Source: an uncultured Myxococcales bacterium
GTDB lineage: Bacteria; Myxococcota; Myxococcia; Myxococcales; Myxococcaceae
Assembly: GCA_937980205.1 (NCBI GenBank)
Contig: CALJKW010000033.1
Location: forward strand, 20,424 to 84,423
Direction of reading: 5' to 3'
Length of the DNA stretch: 64,000 nucleotides
Part shown: positions 49,590 through 56,636 of the stretch, in pieces
How positions within the stretch are numbered: position 1 is the stretch's first letter
Layout: each line of letters begins with the position of its first letter
Translations under genes and position numbers: made by a program
Notes under the pieces: model-generated
Seen by the model: the letters and a program-made list of their open reading frames with translations, nothing else
What the model was told of the DNA's origin: nothing
Databases searched by the model: none

Positions 49590-50371
49590 CGTGTGCCAGT
49601 GCCTCCTAGAGACTTGTACATCCGCCGCACGTTCTTCTCTCTCGAATCCAACCCGTAGAAGTCGCCGATGTCCGCGTAGTCCGCGAGGGTGACACGCGCC
49701 GCCGTCTCGTCTTCCGACAGCCCCGCCGCGCGCGCCTCGGCCACCTGGCGCTTCAGCTCGGCGAGGAACGCGGCGACGCGCTCGAGCGCCCTCTTGTCGG
49801 TCAGCGCTCCGTGGCCCGGCACGACGCGCTCGACGTCGAGCTCGACGAGCCGCTGCAGCGTGTCGGCGAGCCGCGAGATGTCGCCGCCGTCACCGGGGAC
49901 GACGTGCACGCCGTCGAGGCCGACGAAGAGGTCTCCGGTCACGAGCAGCTTCCGGCCCGGCAGGTACGCGACGAGGTCGCCGTCGGTGTGGCCGCTGCCG
50001 AGGTTCAGCACCTTCACCACCTCGCCGCCGAGGTTGAGCTGCACCTCCTGCTCGACCTCGACGAAGCGGGCGCGCACGCCCTTGCTCTCGAGCCGGTCGC
50101 GGGCCGCCGGGTGAACGAGCACGACCGGCACGCTGGGAAACACCTTCAGCCCCGCGGCGTGGTCGAAGTGCGCGTGGGTCAGCATGACGCGCTGGACCTC
50201 GCGGCCGAGCTCGTCTTCGACCTCTCTCTTCACGCGCAGCGCGTAGTCGCCCATCTTGGGGTCGGTGACGAACGCGTCACGGCCGTGCGCGAACACGAGC
50301 GAGTTGCCGCCGCCGCCGAGCAGCACGCGCAGCCGCTCGTCGAGCACCTCCCGCTTCACGTGCAGGAACAT
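49586..50371 (-). CDS. MBL-fold metallohydrolase
   Basis: A 261-residue metallo-beta-lactamase-fold enzyme. The zinc/iron motifs are THAHFDHAAG (HxHxDH), LGSGHTDGD, VTGDLFVG and VVPGHGAL. The ATG at 50371 is used. In-frame codons upstream read LLLGVLFFSTGC, a lipoprotein-like signal with no ATG or GTG in a good place (only TTG), so a secreted form is possible. First gene of the operon with rpe and msrQ. Substrate unknown. Confidence 0.85.
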   Translation of the reverse strand: MFLHVKREVLDERLRVLLGGGGNSLVFAHGRDAFVTDPKMGDYALRVKREVEDELGREVQRVMLTHAHFDHAAGLKVFPSVPVVLVHPAARDRLESKGVRARFVEVEQEVQLNLGGEVVKVLNLGSGHTDGDLVAYLPGRKLLVTGDLFVGLDGVHVVPGDGGDISRLADTLQRLVELDVERVVPGHGALTDKRALERVAAFLAELKRQVAEARAAGLSEDETAARVTLADYADIGDFYGLDSREKNVRRMYKSLGGTGTR

Positions 50372-50453
50372 CGAGACCCCGCACCCTGTAGAGAAAAACA
50401 ACACACCCAAGAGCAGTGCGCACCATGGCTGACGTGGCCTACGCTCGCTGCCC

Positions 50454-51971
50454 GTGCAACCGCCCGCGACCGACCCTTCGCTGTCGCCGCTGCAGGTGGC
50501 CTTACGGCGCGTCGACAAGCTGAACTCGATCCTCGAAGTGGCGAAGGCCATGACCGTGCAGCGCGATCTCGAGACGCTGCTGCCGCTCATTCTCAAGGAG
50601 GCCGCCCGCGTCGTCGAGGCCGATCGCTGCTCCCTCTTCATCCTCGATCGCGAGAAGAACGAGCTGTGGAGCCGCATCGCGCAGGGCACCGCCACCGAGA
50701 TCCGGGTGCCGGTCGGCTCCGGCATCGTCGGCCACGTCGCGCAGACCGGCCAGGTCGTGAACATCCGCGACGCGTACGAAGACCCGCGCTTCAACCGCAG
50801 CTTCGACGTCTCGAACAACTACCGCACCCGCTCGATCCTCGGTGTGCCGATGCGCGACGCCCGCGGAGACGTCACCGGCGTCATCCAGGCGCTCAACGCC
50901 GTCGACGGCGAGTTCGACTCGGAAGACGAAGAGCTGCTGCTCGCGCTCGGCGGCCAGGCGGCCTCGGCCATCGAGAACGCGCTGCTCAACGAGGAGATCA
51001 ACAACCTCTTCGAAGGCTTCGTGCAGGCGAGCGTGGTCGCGATCGAGTCTCGCGACCCGACCACCGCCGGTCACTCGGGCCGCGTCGCCTCGCTCACCGT
51101 CAGTCTCGCGCAGGCGACCGAGGCGTACAGCCGCGGCCGCTACGCGGGCGTGAAGTTCTCGCCGAGCGACATTCGCGAGATCCGCTACGCGTCGCTGTTG
51201 CACGACTTCGGCAAGGTCGGCGTACGCGAGAACGTGCTGGTGAAGGCCGAGAAGCTCTACCCCTCGGAGCTCGACGTGCTGCGCGCCCGCTTCGAGCTCG
51301 CGCGCAAAGACCGGCAGGTCGCGAGCTGGCAGCGCCGCAACGATCTGCTGCGGATGCGCGGCGAGAAAGAGGCCGCCGCCATCACGCAGGAAGAAGACGC
51401 GCGGCTGAGCCGCGAGCTGAAGGAGCTCGACGAGGCGCTCGAGTTCATCCTCCAGTGCAACAAGCCGACGGTGCTCGCGCAGGGCGGCTTCGAGCGGCTG
51501 TCGACGCTGAGCCAGCTCGCGTTCAACGACTCGCACGATCGCCCGCAGCAGCTGCTCTCTGCGCAAGAGGTGCAGGTGCTCTCGATTCCGCGCGGCTCGC
51601 TCTCCGTCGTCGAGCGGCGCGAGATCGAGAGCCACGTCACGCACACCTTCCGCTTCCTCTCGCAGATCCCGTGGACGCGCGACCTGCGCCGCGTGCCGGA
51701 GATCGCCTACGCGCACCACGAGAAGCTCGACGGCAAGGGGTACCCGCGCTCGGTGCCGGCAGAGCGGATTCCGGTGCAGTCGAAGATGATGGCGATCAGC
51801 GACATCTACGACGCGCTCACCGCGTCGGATCGCCCGTACAAGAAGGCCGTGCCCCACGAGCTGGCGCTCGACATCCTGAAGAAGGAGTCGGATTCGGGAC
51901 AGCTCGACGCCGAGCTGTTCAAGATCTTCGTGGAGGCCGAGGTCGCCAAGAAGGCGCTGCGCGGCCGCTGA
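50454..51971 (+). CDS. GAF/HD-GYP cyclic-di-GMP phosphodiesterase
   Basis: A 505-residue protein starting with GTG. A GAF domain (about residues 35-185: SLFILDREKNELWSRIA, GSGIVGHVAQTGQVVNI) is followed by an HD-GYP domain with LLHDFGKVGV (HD) and HHEKLDGKGYPR (GYP). These hydrolyse c-di-GMP, lowering its level. Between HD and GYP lies about 110 residues more than usual, mostly charged helix (EEDARLSRELKELDEALEF), in place of a short linker. No membrane span. Divergent from the MBL operon. Confidence 0.9.
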   Translation: MQPPATDPSLSPLQVALRRVDKLNSILEVAKAMTVQRDLETLLPLILKEAARVVEADRCSLFILDREKNELWSRIAQGTATEIRVPVGSGIVGHVAQTGQVVNIRDAYEDPRFNRSFDVSNNYRTRSILGVPMRDARGDVTGVIQALNAVDGEFDSEDEELLLALGGQAASAIENALLNEEINNLFEGFVQASVVAIESRDPTTAGHSGRVASLTVSLAQATEAYSRGRYAGVKFSPSDIREIRYASLLHDFGKVGVRENVLVKAEKLYPSELDVLRARFELARKDRQVASWQRRNDLLRMRGEKEAAAITQEEDARLSRELKELDEALEFILQCNKPTVLAQGGFERLSTLSQLAFNDSHDRPQQLLSAQEVQVLSIPRGSLSVVERREIESHVTHTFRFLSQIPWTRDLRRVPEIAYAHHEKLDGKGYPRSVPAERIPVQSKMMAISDIYDALTASDRPYKKAVPHELALDILKKESDSGQLDAELFKIFVEAEVAKKALRGR

Positions 51972-51989
51972 CGTAAGACAGGCAGCTGC

Positions 51990-52005
51990 TGGCACAGTCA
52001 GTGCT
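51990..52005 (+). promoter_or_regulatory. Possible sigma-54 promoter
   Basis: tggcacagtcagtgct matches TGGCAC-N5-nTGC with the correct 10-base GG-to-GC spacing. It would give a transcription start near 52015, only a few bases before the hemerythrin ATG at 52022, which is unusually short. Weak. Confidence 0.25.
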
Positions 52006-52021
52006 CACAAGTCGCGGCATC

Positions 52022-52564
52022 ATGAAGCCGACGACTCTTTTGAAGCAGCAGCACCGAAAGGTAATCACCGCGCTCAAGAAGATGGAGAAGGGCAAGAAGG
52101 CCCTTCGCACGGAGCTGCTCGAAGAGATCTCCAACGATCTCGCGGCCCACATGGCGATCGAGCAGGAGATCTTCTACCCGGCCATCCGCGAGGTCGACGA
52201 GGACATGATCCTCGAGTCGTTCGAGGAGCACTCGATCGCCGAGCTCGCCCTCAAGCGCCTGCGCGCGACCGAGCCCGACAGTGAGGCATTTCGCCCCCGC
52301 GTCGTGGCGCTGCGGGAAATTCTGGAACACCACATCGAGGAGGAAGAGGACGACCTCTTCCCCCGCGTCGAGAAGAAGATCGACGAGGACGAGCTCGCCG
52401 CTCTCGGGTCGCGCATGAAGGCGCGCTTCGAAGAGCTGCAGGAGCAGGGCTTCGAGGCGCTCGTGCCCGACGCCATGACGCAGACTTCCGCCGACGTCGC
52501 GAAGAGCAGCCTCGAGGGCCCCGAAGGCCTCGAGCGTTACCTCGGCGACGCACAGGTGCACTGA
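52022..52564 (+). CDS. Hemerythrin/HHE cation-binding protein
   Basis: A 180-residue four-helix protein. Di-iron ligands are seen in LKQQHRKVITALKK, AAHMAIEQEIFYPAI (H and E), FEEHSIAELALK and LEHHIEEEEDDLFPRVE. Such proteins bind O2 or NO or act in iron/redox sensing. The C-terminus ends SLEGPEGLERYLGDAQVH. ATG at 52022 preferred over the GTG at 52001. Alone, between the phosphodiesterase and a small gene. Confidence 0.9.
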   Translation: MKPTTLLKQQHRKVITALKKMEKGKKALRTELLEEISNDLAAHMAIEQEIFYPAIREVDEDMILESFEEHSIAELALKRLRATEPDSEAFRPRVVALREILEHHIEEEEDDLFPRVEKKIDEDELAALGSRMKARFEELQEQGFEALVPDAMTQTSADVAKSSLEGPEGLERYLGDAQVH

Positions 52565-52585
52565 GCCGTCACCTTTGGGGGATTG

Positions 52586-52921
52586 ATGAAATTCGATCGG
52601 TCGAAAAAGAGACAGGTCGCTACAGGTCTGTACCCTGCACGAACCATGAATGACTCCTACGTGACGGAGCTCGCCCCGACGGGCGATGGGTGGCAGCTGA
52701 AGGTGAAGACTCCCGGGGGGCTGAGCCTGGAGTACTCGTACGCGTCTGAGGCGCAGGCGAGGTACTTCGCGGCGGTGTTTCACCTCGGGCCGTCCCGGCT
52801 TCCGGCCGCTGATCGCATCGTCCCGCCTGTTCGCCGCCGCACGCGCGCGGTGAAGCGGGTGCACGAGCTGGACAATATTGCGACGGAAGAGATCGACGGA
52901 GCGCTGGACGCGCTGGGCTGA
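52586..52921 (+). CDS. Small hypothetical protein (111 aa)
   Basis: A 111-residue soluble protein. ATG at 52586 has GGGGGA just upstream. A beta-rich centre (SYVTELAPTGDGWQLKVK, GLSLEYSYASEAQARYFAAV) leads to a charged helical end (VHELDNIATEEIDGAL). Not recognised. It is 21 bases after the hemerythrin gene and is followed by the 52931 hairpin. Confidence 0.6.
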   Translation: MKFDRSKKRQVATGLYPARTMNDSYVTELAPTGDGWQLKVKTPGGLSLEYSYASEAQARYFAAVFHLGPSRLPAADRIVPPVRRRTRAVKRVHELDNIATEEIDGALDALG

Positions 52922-52930
52922 TCGCTTTCT

Positions 52931-53014
52931 ACGTGGACGTGGACGTGGACGTGGACGTGGACGTCAGTAAGCGGCGCTCACAAAAGACGTCCACGTCCAC
53001 GTCCACGTCCACGT
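52931..53014. repeat. Hexamer-built hairpin, (GGACGT)n arms, copy A
   Basis: The left arm (52931-52964: acgt plus five ggacgt units) and right arm (52987-53014: acgt plus four ccacgt units) pair perfectly over 28 bp around a 22-base loop, cagtaagcggcgctcacaaaag in two pieces (52965-52986). It fills the gap between the facing stops of the small protein and pyruvate kinase, and so may end both transcripts. Its loop resembles that of copy B at 56468. Confidence 0.92.
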
Positions 53015-53017
53015 GAA

Positions 53018-54448
53018 CTACATCGAGATCGTCGCCAGGCGCATCGAGTTGATGCGCCCCGGCTGACCGATCGGCGCGCCGAACACGATCACGATCCGGT
53101 CGGCCGCCTTCGCGAGTCCTCGCGCCAGCAGCTCTTCCTCGACTCTGCGCACCATCGCCTCGGTCTCGTTCAACGGCTCGAGCACGCGCGGCACCACGCC
53201 CCAGAGCAGCGACAGGCGCCGCCGCACTTCCTGGTTCGGGCTGAACGCGACGATCGGCACCGTCGGCCGGTAATGCGAGAGCAGGCGCGCGGTGGTGCCG
53301 GTCAGCGTGAACGCGACGATGAGCCGCGCTCCGCACTCGCGCGCCGCGCGGCACGCCACGCCGCAGGTCACGTCCGGGAAGTCGGCGGGGATCTTCGCGG
53401 GCTCGCCGCTGCCGATGCGCGGGAAGGTCTGCCGCATCGACGACTCCGCGGAGCGGACGATGCGGTCCATCATCTCCACCGACTCGACGGGGTACTTGCC
53501 GCTCGCGGTCTCGCCGCTGAGCATCACGGCGTCGGTGCCGTCGAAGATCGCGTTCGCGACGTCGCTCGCCTCGGCGCGCGTCGGCCGCGGGTGCTCGATC
53601 ATCGAGTTGAGCATCTGCGTCGCGACGATGACCGGCAGCGCCCTCGCGTTCGCGCGGCGGATGATGTCCTTCTGAATCGCCGGCACCTCTTCGGGCGGGA
53701 TCTCGACCCCCAGGTCTCCTCGCGCGACCATCACGCCGTCGCTCTTGTCGAGGATCGCGTCGAGCCGCGCGATCGCCTCGGGCTTCTCGAGCTTCGAGAT
53801 GATCGGCACCTGCCGCCCCGCCTGCGCCATCACCGCCCGGCACTGGTCGAGGTCCTGCGGCGTGCGCACGAACGAGAGGCCGACGTAGTCGATGCCGTTC
53901 TTGATGCCGAACAGCAGGTCCTCTTTGTCCTTCGCGGACATCGCCTCGGTCTGCAGCGCGACTCCCGGCAGGTTGATGCCCTTGTTGTTCTTCAAGATGC
54001 CGCCGTGGACGATCTCGGCGCGCACGCGCTCTTTCTTGTCCGTGGTCAGCACCTTGAGCTCGAGCAGGCCGTCGTCGAGCAGGATGCGGTCGCCCGGGTT
54101 CACGTCCTGGGCGAGGTACTGGTACGTCGTCGAGATGAGCTGGGGCGTGCCGAGCACCGCCTCCTCGGTGGTGATCTCGATCTCCGCGCCCTCGACCAGC
54201 TCGATGCCGTTGTTCTCGACCTTGCCGGTGCGGATCTTCGGGCCCTGGAGGTCCTGCAGAATTCCGACGCCCTTGCGCACCTTCAGCGACGCCGCGCGGA
54301 TGCGGTCGATGACCTCTTTGTGCTGCTCGTGGCTGCCGTGGGAGAAGTTCAGGCGGGCCACATCCATGCCCGCCGCGAGGAGCTTCTCCATCATCTCCTG
54401 GCTCGTGCTCGCCGGGCCCAACGTACAAACGATCTTCGCGCGTCGCAT
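53018..54448 (-). CDS. pyk: Pyruvate kinase
   Basis: A 476-residue glycolytic enzyme (PEP plus ADP to pyruvate plus ATP). N-terminus AKIVCTLGPASTSQEMM, then ARLNFSHGSHEQH, KIRTG, the catalytic IISKLEKPEAIARLD, VARGDLGVEIPPEEVP, and the family signature around MVATQMLNSMIE-like VATQMLNSMIEHPRPTRAE. The C-terminal allosteric domain (SPNQEVRRRLSLLWGV) is present. Length is typical. ATG at 54448; 26 bases from the divergent ASCH-like gene. Confidence 0.97.
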   Translation of the reverse strand: MRRAKIVCTLGPASTSQEMMEKLLAAGMDVARLNFSHGSHEQHKEVIDRIRAASLKVRKGVGILQDLQGPKIRTGKVENNGIELVEGAEIEITTEEAVLGTPQLISTTYQYLAQDVNPGDRILLDDGLLELKVLTTDKKERVRAEIVHGGILKNNKGINLPGVALQTEAMSAKDKEDLLFGIKNGIDYVGLSFVRTPQDLDQCRAVMAQAGRQVPIISKLEKPEAIARLDAILDKSDGVMVARGDLGVEIPPEEVPAIQKDIIRRANARALPVIVATQMLNSMIEHPRPTRAEASDVANAIFDGTDAVMLSGETASGKYPVESVEMMDRIVRSAESSMRQTFPRIGSGEPAKIPADFPDVTCGVACRAARECGARLIVAFTLTGTTARLLSHYRPTVPIVAFSPNQEVRRRLSLLWGVVPRVLEPLNETEAMVRRVEEELLARGLAKAADRIVIVFGAPIGQPGRINSMRLATISM

Positions 54449-54474
54449 GGAGTGGCCTGTCTTATACAGACCTC

Positions 54475-55044
54475 GTGTTGCTCTTCCAGAAGCGGTTTCA
54501 CCAGGGCCTCGTTAACGGCGGCATCACGCTGACCTTCCGGCGCTGGAAGAAGCCCCACGTAAAGCCCCAAGGCCGCTACCGGGTCCACCCCATCGGCGTC
54601 GTCATGGTCGACGCCGTCTCCATCGTCGACGACTCCGAGATCACCGAGGCCGACGCCCGCGCCAGCGGCTTCGTCTCGCTCGACGAGATGAAGCAGTGGA
54701 TGAGGCCGGGCCCCGACCCGCTCTACCGCGTCGCGCTGCACCACGCCGGAGACGGAGATCGCGTCGAGATCGCCACCGACGACAACCTGACCCCCGAGGC
54801 GCTCGCAGACTTGAAGAAGCGCGTCGCCCGGCTGGAGAGAGCTGGGCCCTGGGTGAAGAAGGTGATGCGGCTCATCGCCAGGAACCCCAGGGTCGCGGCG
54901 TCGAAGCTCGCGAAGAAGCTCGGGCGCGAGACCGCGCCGTTCAAGGTCGACGTGCGCAAGCTCAAGAAGCTCGGGCTCACGATGAGCTTCGAGGTCGGCT
55001 ACGAGCTCAGCCCGCGAGGGAAGAAGTTCCTCAGCCTGAGGTGA
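54475..55044 (+). CDS. Putative ASCH-like domain protein
   Basis: A 189-residue protein starting with GTG. The N-terminal 100 residues (LLFQKRFHQGLVNGGITLTF, EADARASGFVSLDEMKQW) look like the ASCH RNA-binding fold. The basic C-terminal part (VKKVMRLIARNPRVAASKLA, KLKKLGLTMSFEVGYELSP) may be a winged-helix-like nucleic-acid binder. Family assignment is a guess from the pattern. Confidence 0.6.
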   Translation: MLLFQKRFHQGLVNGGITLTFRRWKKPHVKPQGRYRVHPIGVVMVDAVSIVDDSEITEADARASGFVSLDEMKQWMRPGPDPLYRVALHHAGDGDRVEIATDDNLTPEALADLKKRVARLERAGPWVKKVMRLIARNPRVAASKLAKKLGRETAPFKVDVRKLKKLGLTMSFEVGYELSPRGKKFLSLR

Positions 55045-55084
55045 GCTTCAGCGCAGCTGCGGGCCGGGGCCAGACCTACTCCCC

Positions 55085-55849
55085 TCACCGCCTGAGCAAC
55101 CGCTTCAGGTGCTGCTTCTCCCAGGCGATCGCCTCGGCGTACTTCGGGAACGCCTTCTCGCGGTCGCGGAACGCCTTCGGGTGATGAGCGTTCGGGAACA
55201 GCTGATGGAGCATCTCGTGGAACACGATGTACTCGATGAAGAACCTGGGCACGTCGGGCCCGTCGAGTGACGGGTGAATGCGAATCTCGCGCGTCTGGTG
55301 CTCGTAGACGCCGAGGCGAATCGTCTTCCGCCGGCGGCCCTTCGGCGCCCTCGCCCACCCGATGCGCGCGCGGATGCCGCCCTGGAAGAACTCGCGGTTG
55401 AGCTCCTCGAAGATGACCTGCAGGTCGAAGTACCGGCCGCGCACCTGCAGCTGCTCGCCGGCCCGCCGGGCGCGGCGGATCTTCCCGTCACGCTCGTCGA
55501 TGAAGCCGTCGATGACCCGGCCGGCTGCGCGGCTGCCCTTCCCCGCGTAGTGCGCGAGCGCCTCGACGACGTGGTCCGGCGCGTCGAGGAACATGTGGTG
55601 CAGCCGCAGCGCGAGCACGCGCTCCTGACGCTGGTAGCTCACCATCGTCGAGCGGTTGTCGGTGACCGCGAGCCGAACCGGGACTCCCGCGTGCCGCGAG
55701 ATGCGGCGGGCCAGCGCGTCGGCCATCACCAGCCGCTCTTCGCGCGGAGGGTACGGTAAGTGCCCGGCCTGTACCGTCGAAGCAGGCTGAACGGCGAGCG
55801 CCGTGTTGCCGGCGATGAAGAGCTCGAGCTGCTGCGTCCCTCCGCTCAT
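55085..55849 (-). CDS. SprT-like zinc metallopeptidase
   Basis: A 254-residue protein with the catalytic zinc motif HExxH in YIVFHEMLHQLFP near residue 220, downstream of ADALARRISRHAG and LQVIFEELNREFF, the SprT-family layout. Conserved His follows (HHPKAFRDREKAF). Such proteins act on DNA-protein crosslinks or ribosome/protein quality control in relatives; the role here is unknown. ATG at 55849 chosen; ATG 55861 adds four residues. Cytoplasmic. Confidence 0.8.
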   Translation of the reverse strand: MSGGTQQLELFIAGNTALAVQPASTVQAGHLPYPPREERLVMADALARRISRHAGVPVRLAVTDNRSTMVSYQRQERVLALRLHHMFLDAPDHVVEALAHYAGKGSRAAGRVIDGFIDERDGKIRRARRAGEQLQVRGRYFDLQVIFEELNREFFQGGIRARIGWARAPKGRRRKTIRLGVYEHQTREIRIHPSLDGPDVPRFFIEYIVFHEMLHQLFPNAHHPKAFRDREKAFPKYAEAIAWEKQHLKRLLRR

Positions 55850-55893
55850 GTACGGCAGCATCTAAGCGCCGCCCGAGATCCAAAGGGAAGGGG

Positions 55894-56469
55894 TCAGCGC
55901 TGCCTTTCCCGGGCCGCGTGTGCGCGGATCTCCGCGCGAAGCTGCTCGACCAGCGCCCTCACCTTCCGCCGGCTCGTGCCGAACGCGCGCATCAGCTGCG
56001 AGGGGCTCTTCGCCTCTTCGATCGCGAGGCACGCGTGCGCCGCGCCACTCTCGACGAGCCGCCGCGCTTCGGCGACGTCTCCGAAGCGCTCGACCTGCAA
56101 GAGCCCCTCGCCGACGTCGAACGGATACAGGCGGCAGGAGATCGGCCGCGCCGCTTCGCTGAGCCTGCAGCCCTTGCCGCGCTCGAGCAGCACGCACGCG
56201 CCCCCGACGGCTTTGAGGCCGAGGCGGCGCGACTTCGGGCCGAGGTAGCTCGCGTAAGCGGGATGAACGTCGAGCCAGGCTTGCGTGTGATCGGCGTCCA
56301 TCCACTCCCACTCCGCGAAGGCGGAGAGCGGAAGGCCGGTGGCGGCGGTGACGCGGTCGGCGTCGGACCAGGTCAGCGTCGCGAGGCGCTCGTGCGGCTT
56401 CACTTCGCAGCACGAGGCCGTGAGCACAGCCGGGCACCTGGCGCAGGGACTGGTCACGCTGGCTTTCAC
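55894..56469 (-). CDS. YkgJ-family Cys-cluster protein
   Basis: A 191-residue protein with the YkgJ/flagellin-N-methylase-like zinc/iron-cluster Cys pattern: SPCARCPAVLTASCCEV at the N-terminus, GKGCRLSEAARPISCRLYPF in the middle. A helical C-terminus (SRRKVRALVEQLRAEIRA) follows. GTG at 56469 is the first start, but it lies at the edge of the 56468 hairpin; GTG 56457 is an alternative. The function is not established. Confidence 0.75.
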   Translation of the reverse strand: MKASVTSPCARCPAVLTASCCEVKPHERLATLTWSDADRVTAATGLPLSAFAEWEWMDADHTQAWLDVHPAYASYLGPKSRRLGLKAVGGACVLLERGKGCRLSEAARPISCRLYPFDVGEGLLQVERFGDVAEARRLVESGAAHACLAIEEAKSPSQLMRAFGTSRRKVRALVEQLRAEIRAHAARERQR

Positions 56470-56556
56470 GTGGACGTGGACGTGGACGTGGACGTGGACG
56501 TCATTGAGCAGCGCCCATCAAGGACGTCCACGTCCACGTCCACGTCCACGTCCACG
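56468..56556. repeat. Hexamer-built hairpin, (GGACGT)n arms, copy B
   Basis: The left arm (56468-56501: acgt plus five ggacgt) and right arm (56524-56556) pair over about 33 bp around a 22-base loop (56502-56523: cattgagcagcgcccatcaa then gg). About 15 of 22 loop bases match copy A, so they are the same element. Unlike the others it lies in front of a start codon (YkgJ gene) and downstream of none, between two same-strand genes. Confidence 0.92.
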
Positions 56557-56636
56557 ATGAAGCCACCACCTGAAAACGACTGCGCCCGGCACGACCGCAG
56601 AGGTCGCCCGGGCGCGAAGTCATTCTTCAGCGTGCT

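Noticed and set aside
52931..53014. Hexamer repeats as a CRISPR array or coding (Val-Asp)n
   Set aside because: Inverted, not direct, arrangement, in a gap between gene ends.
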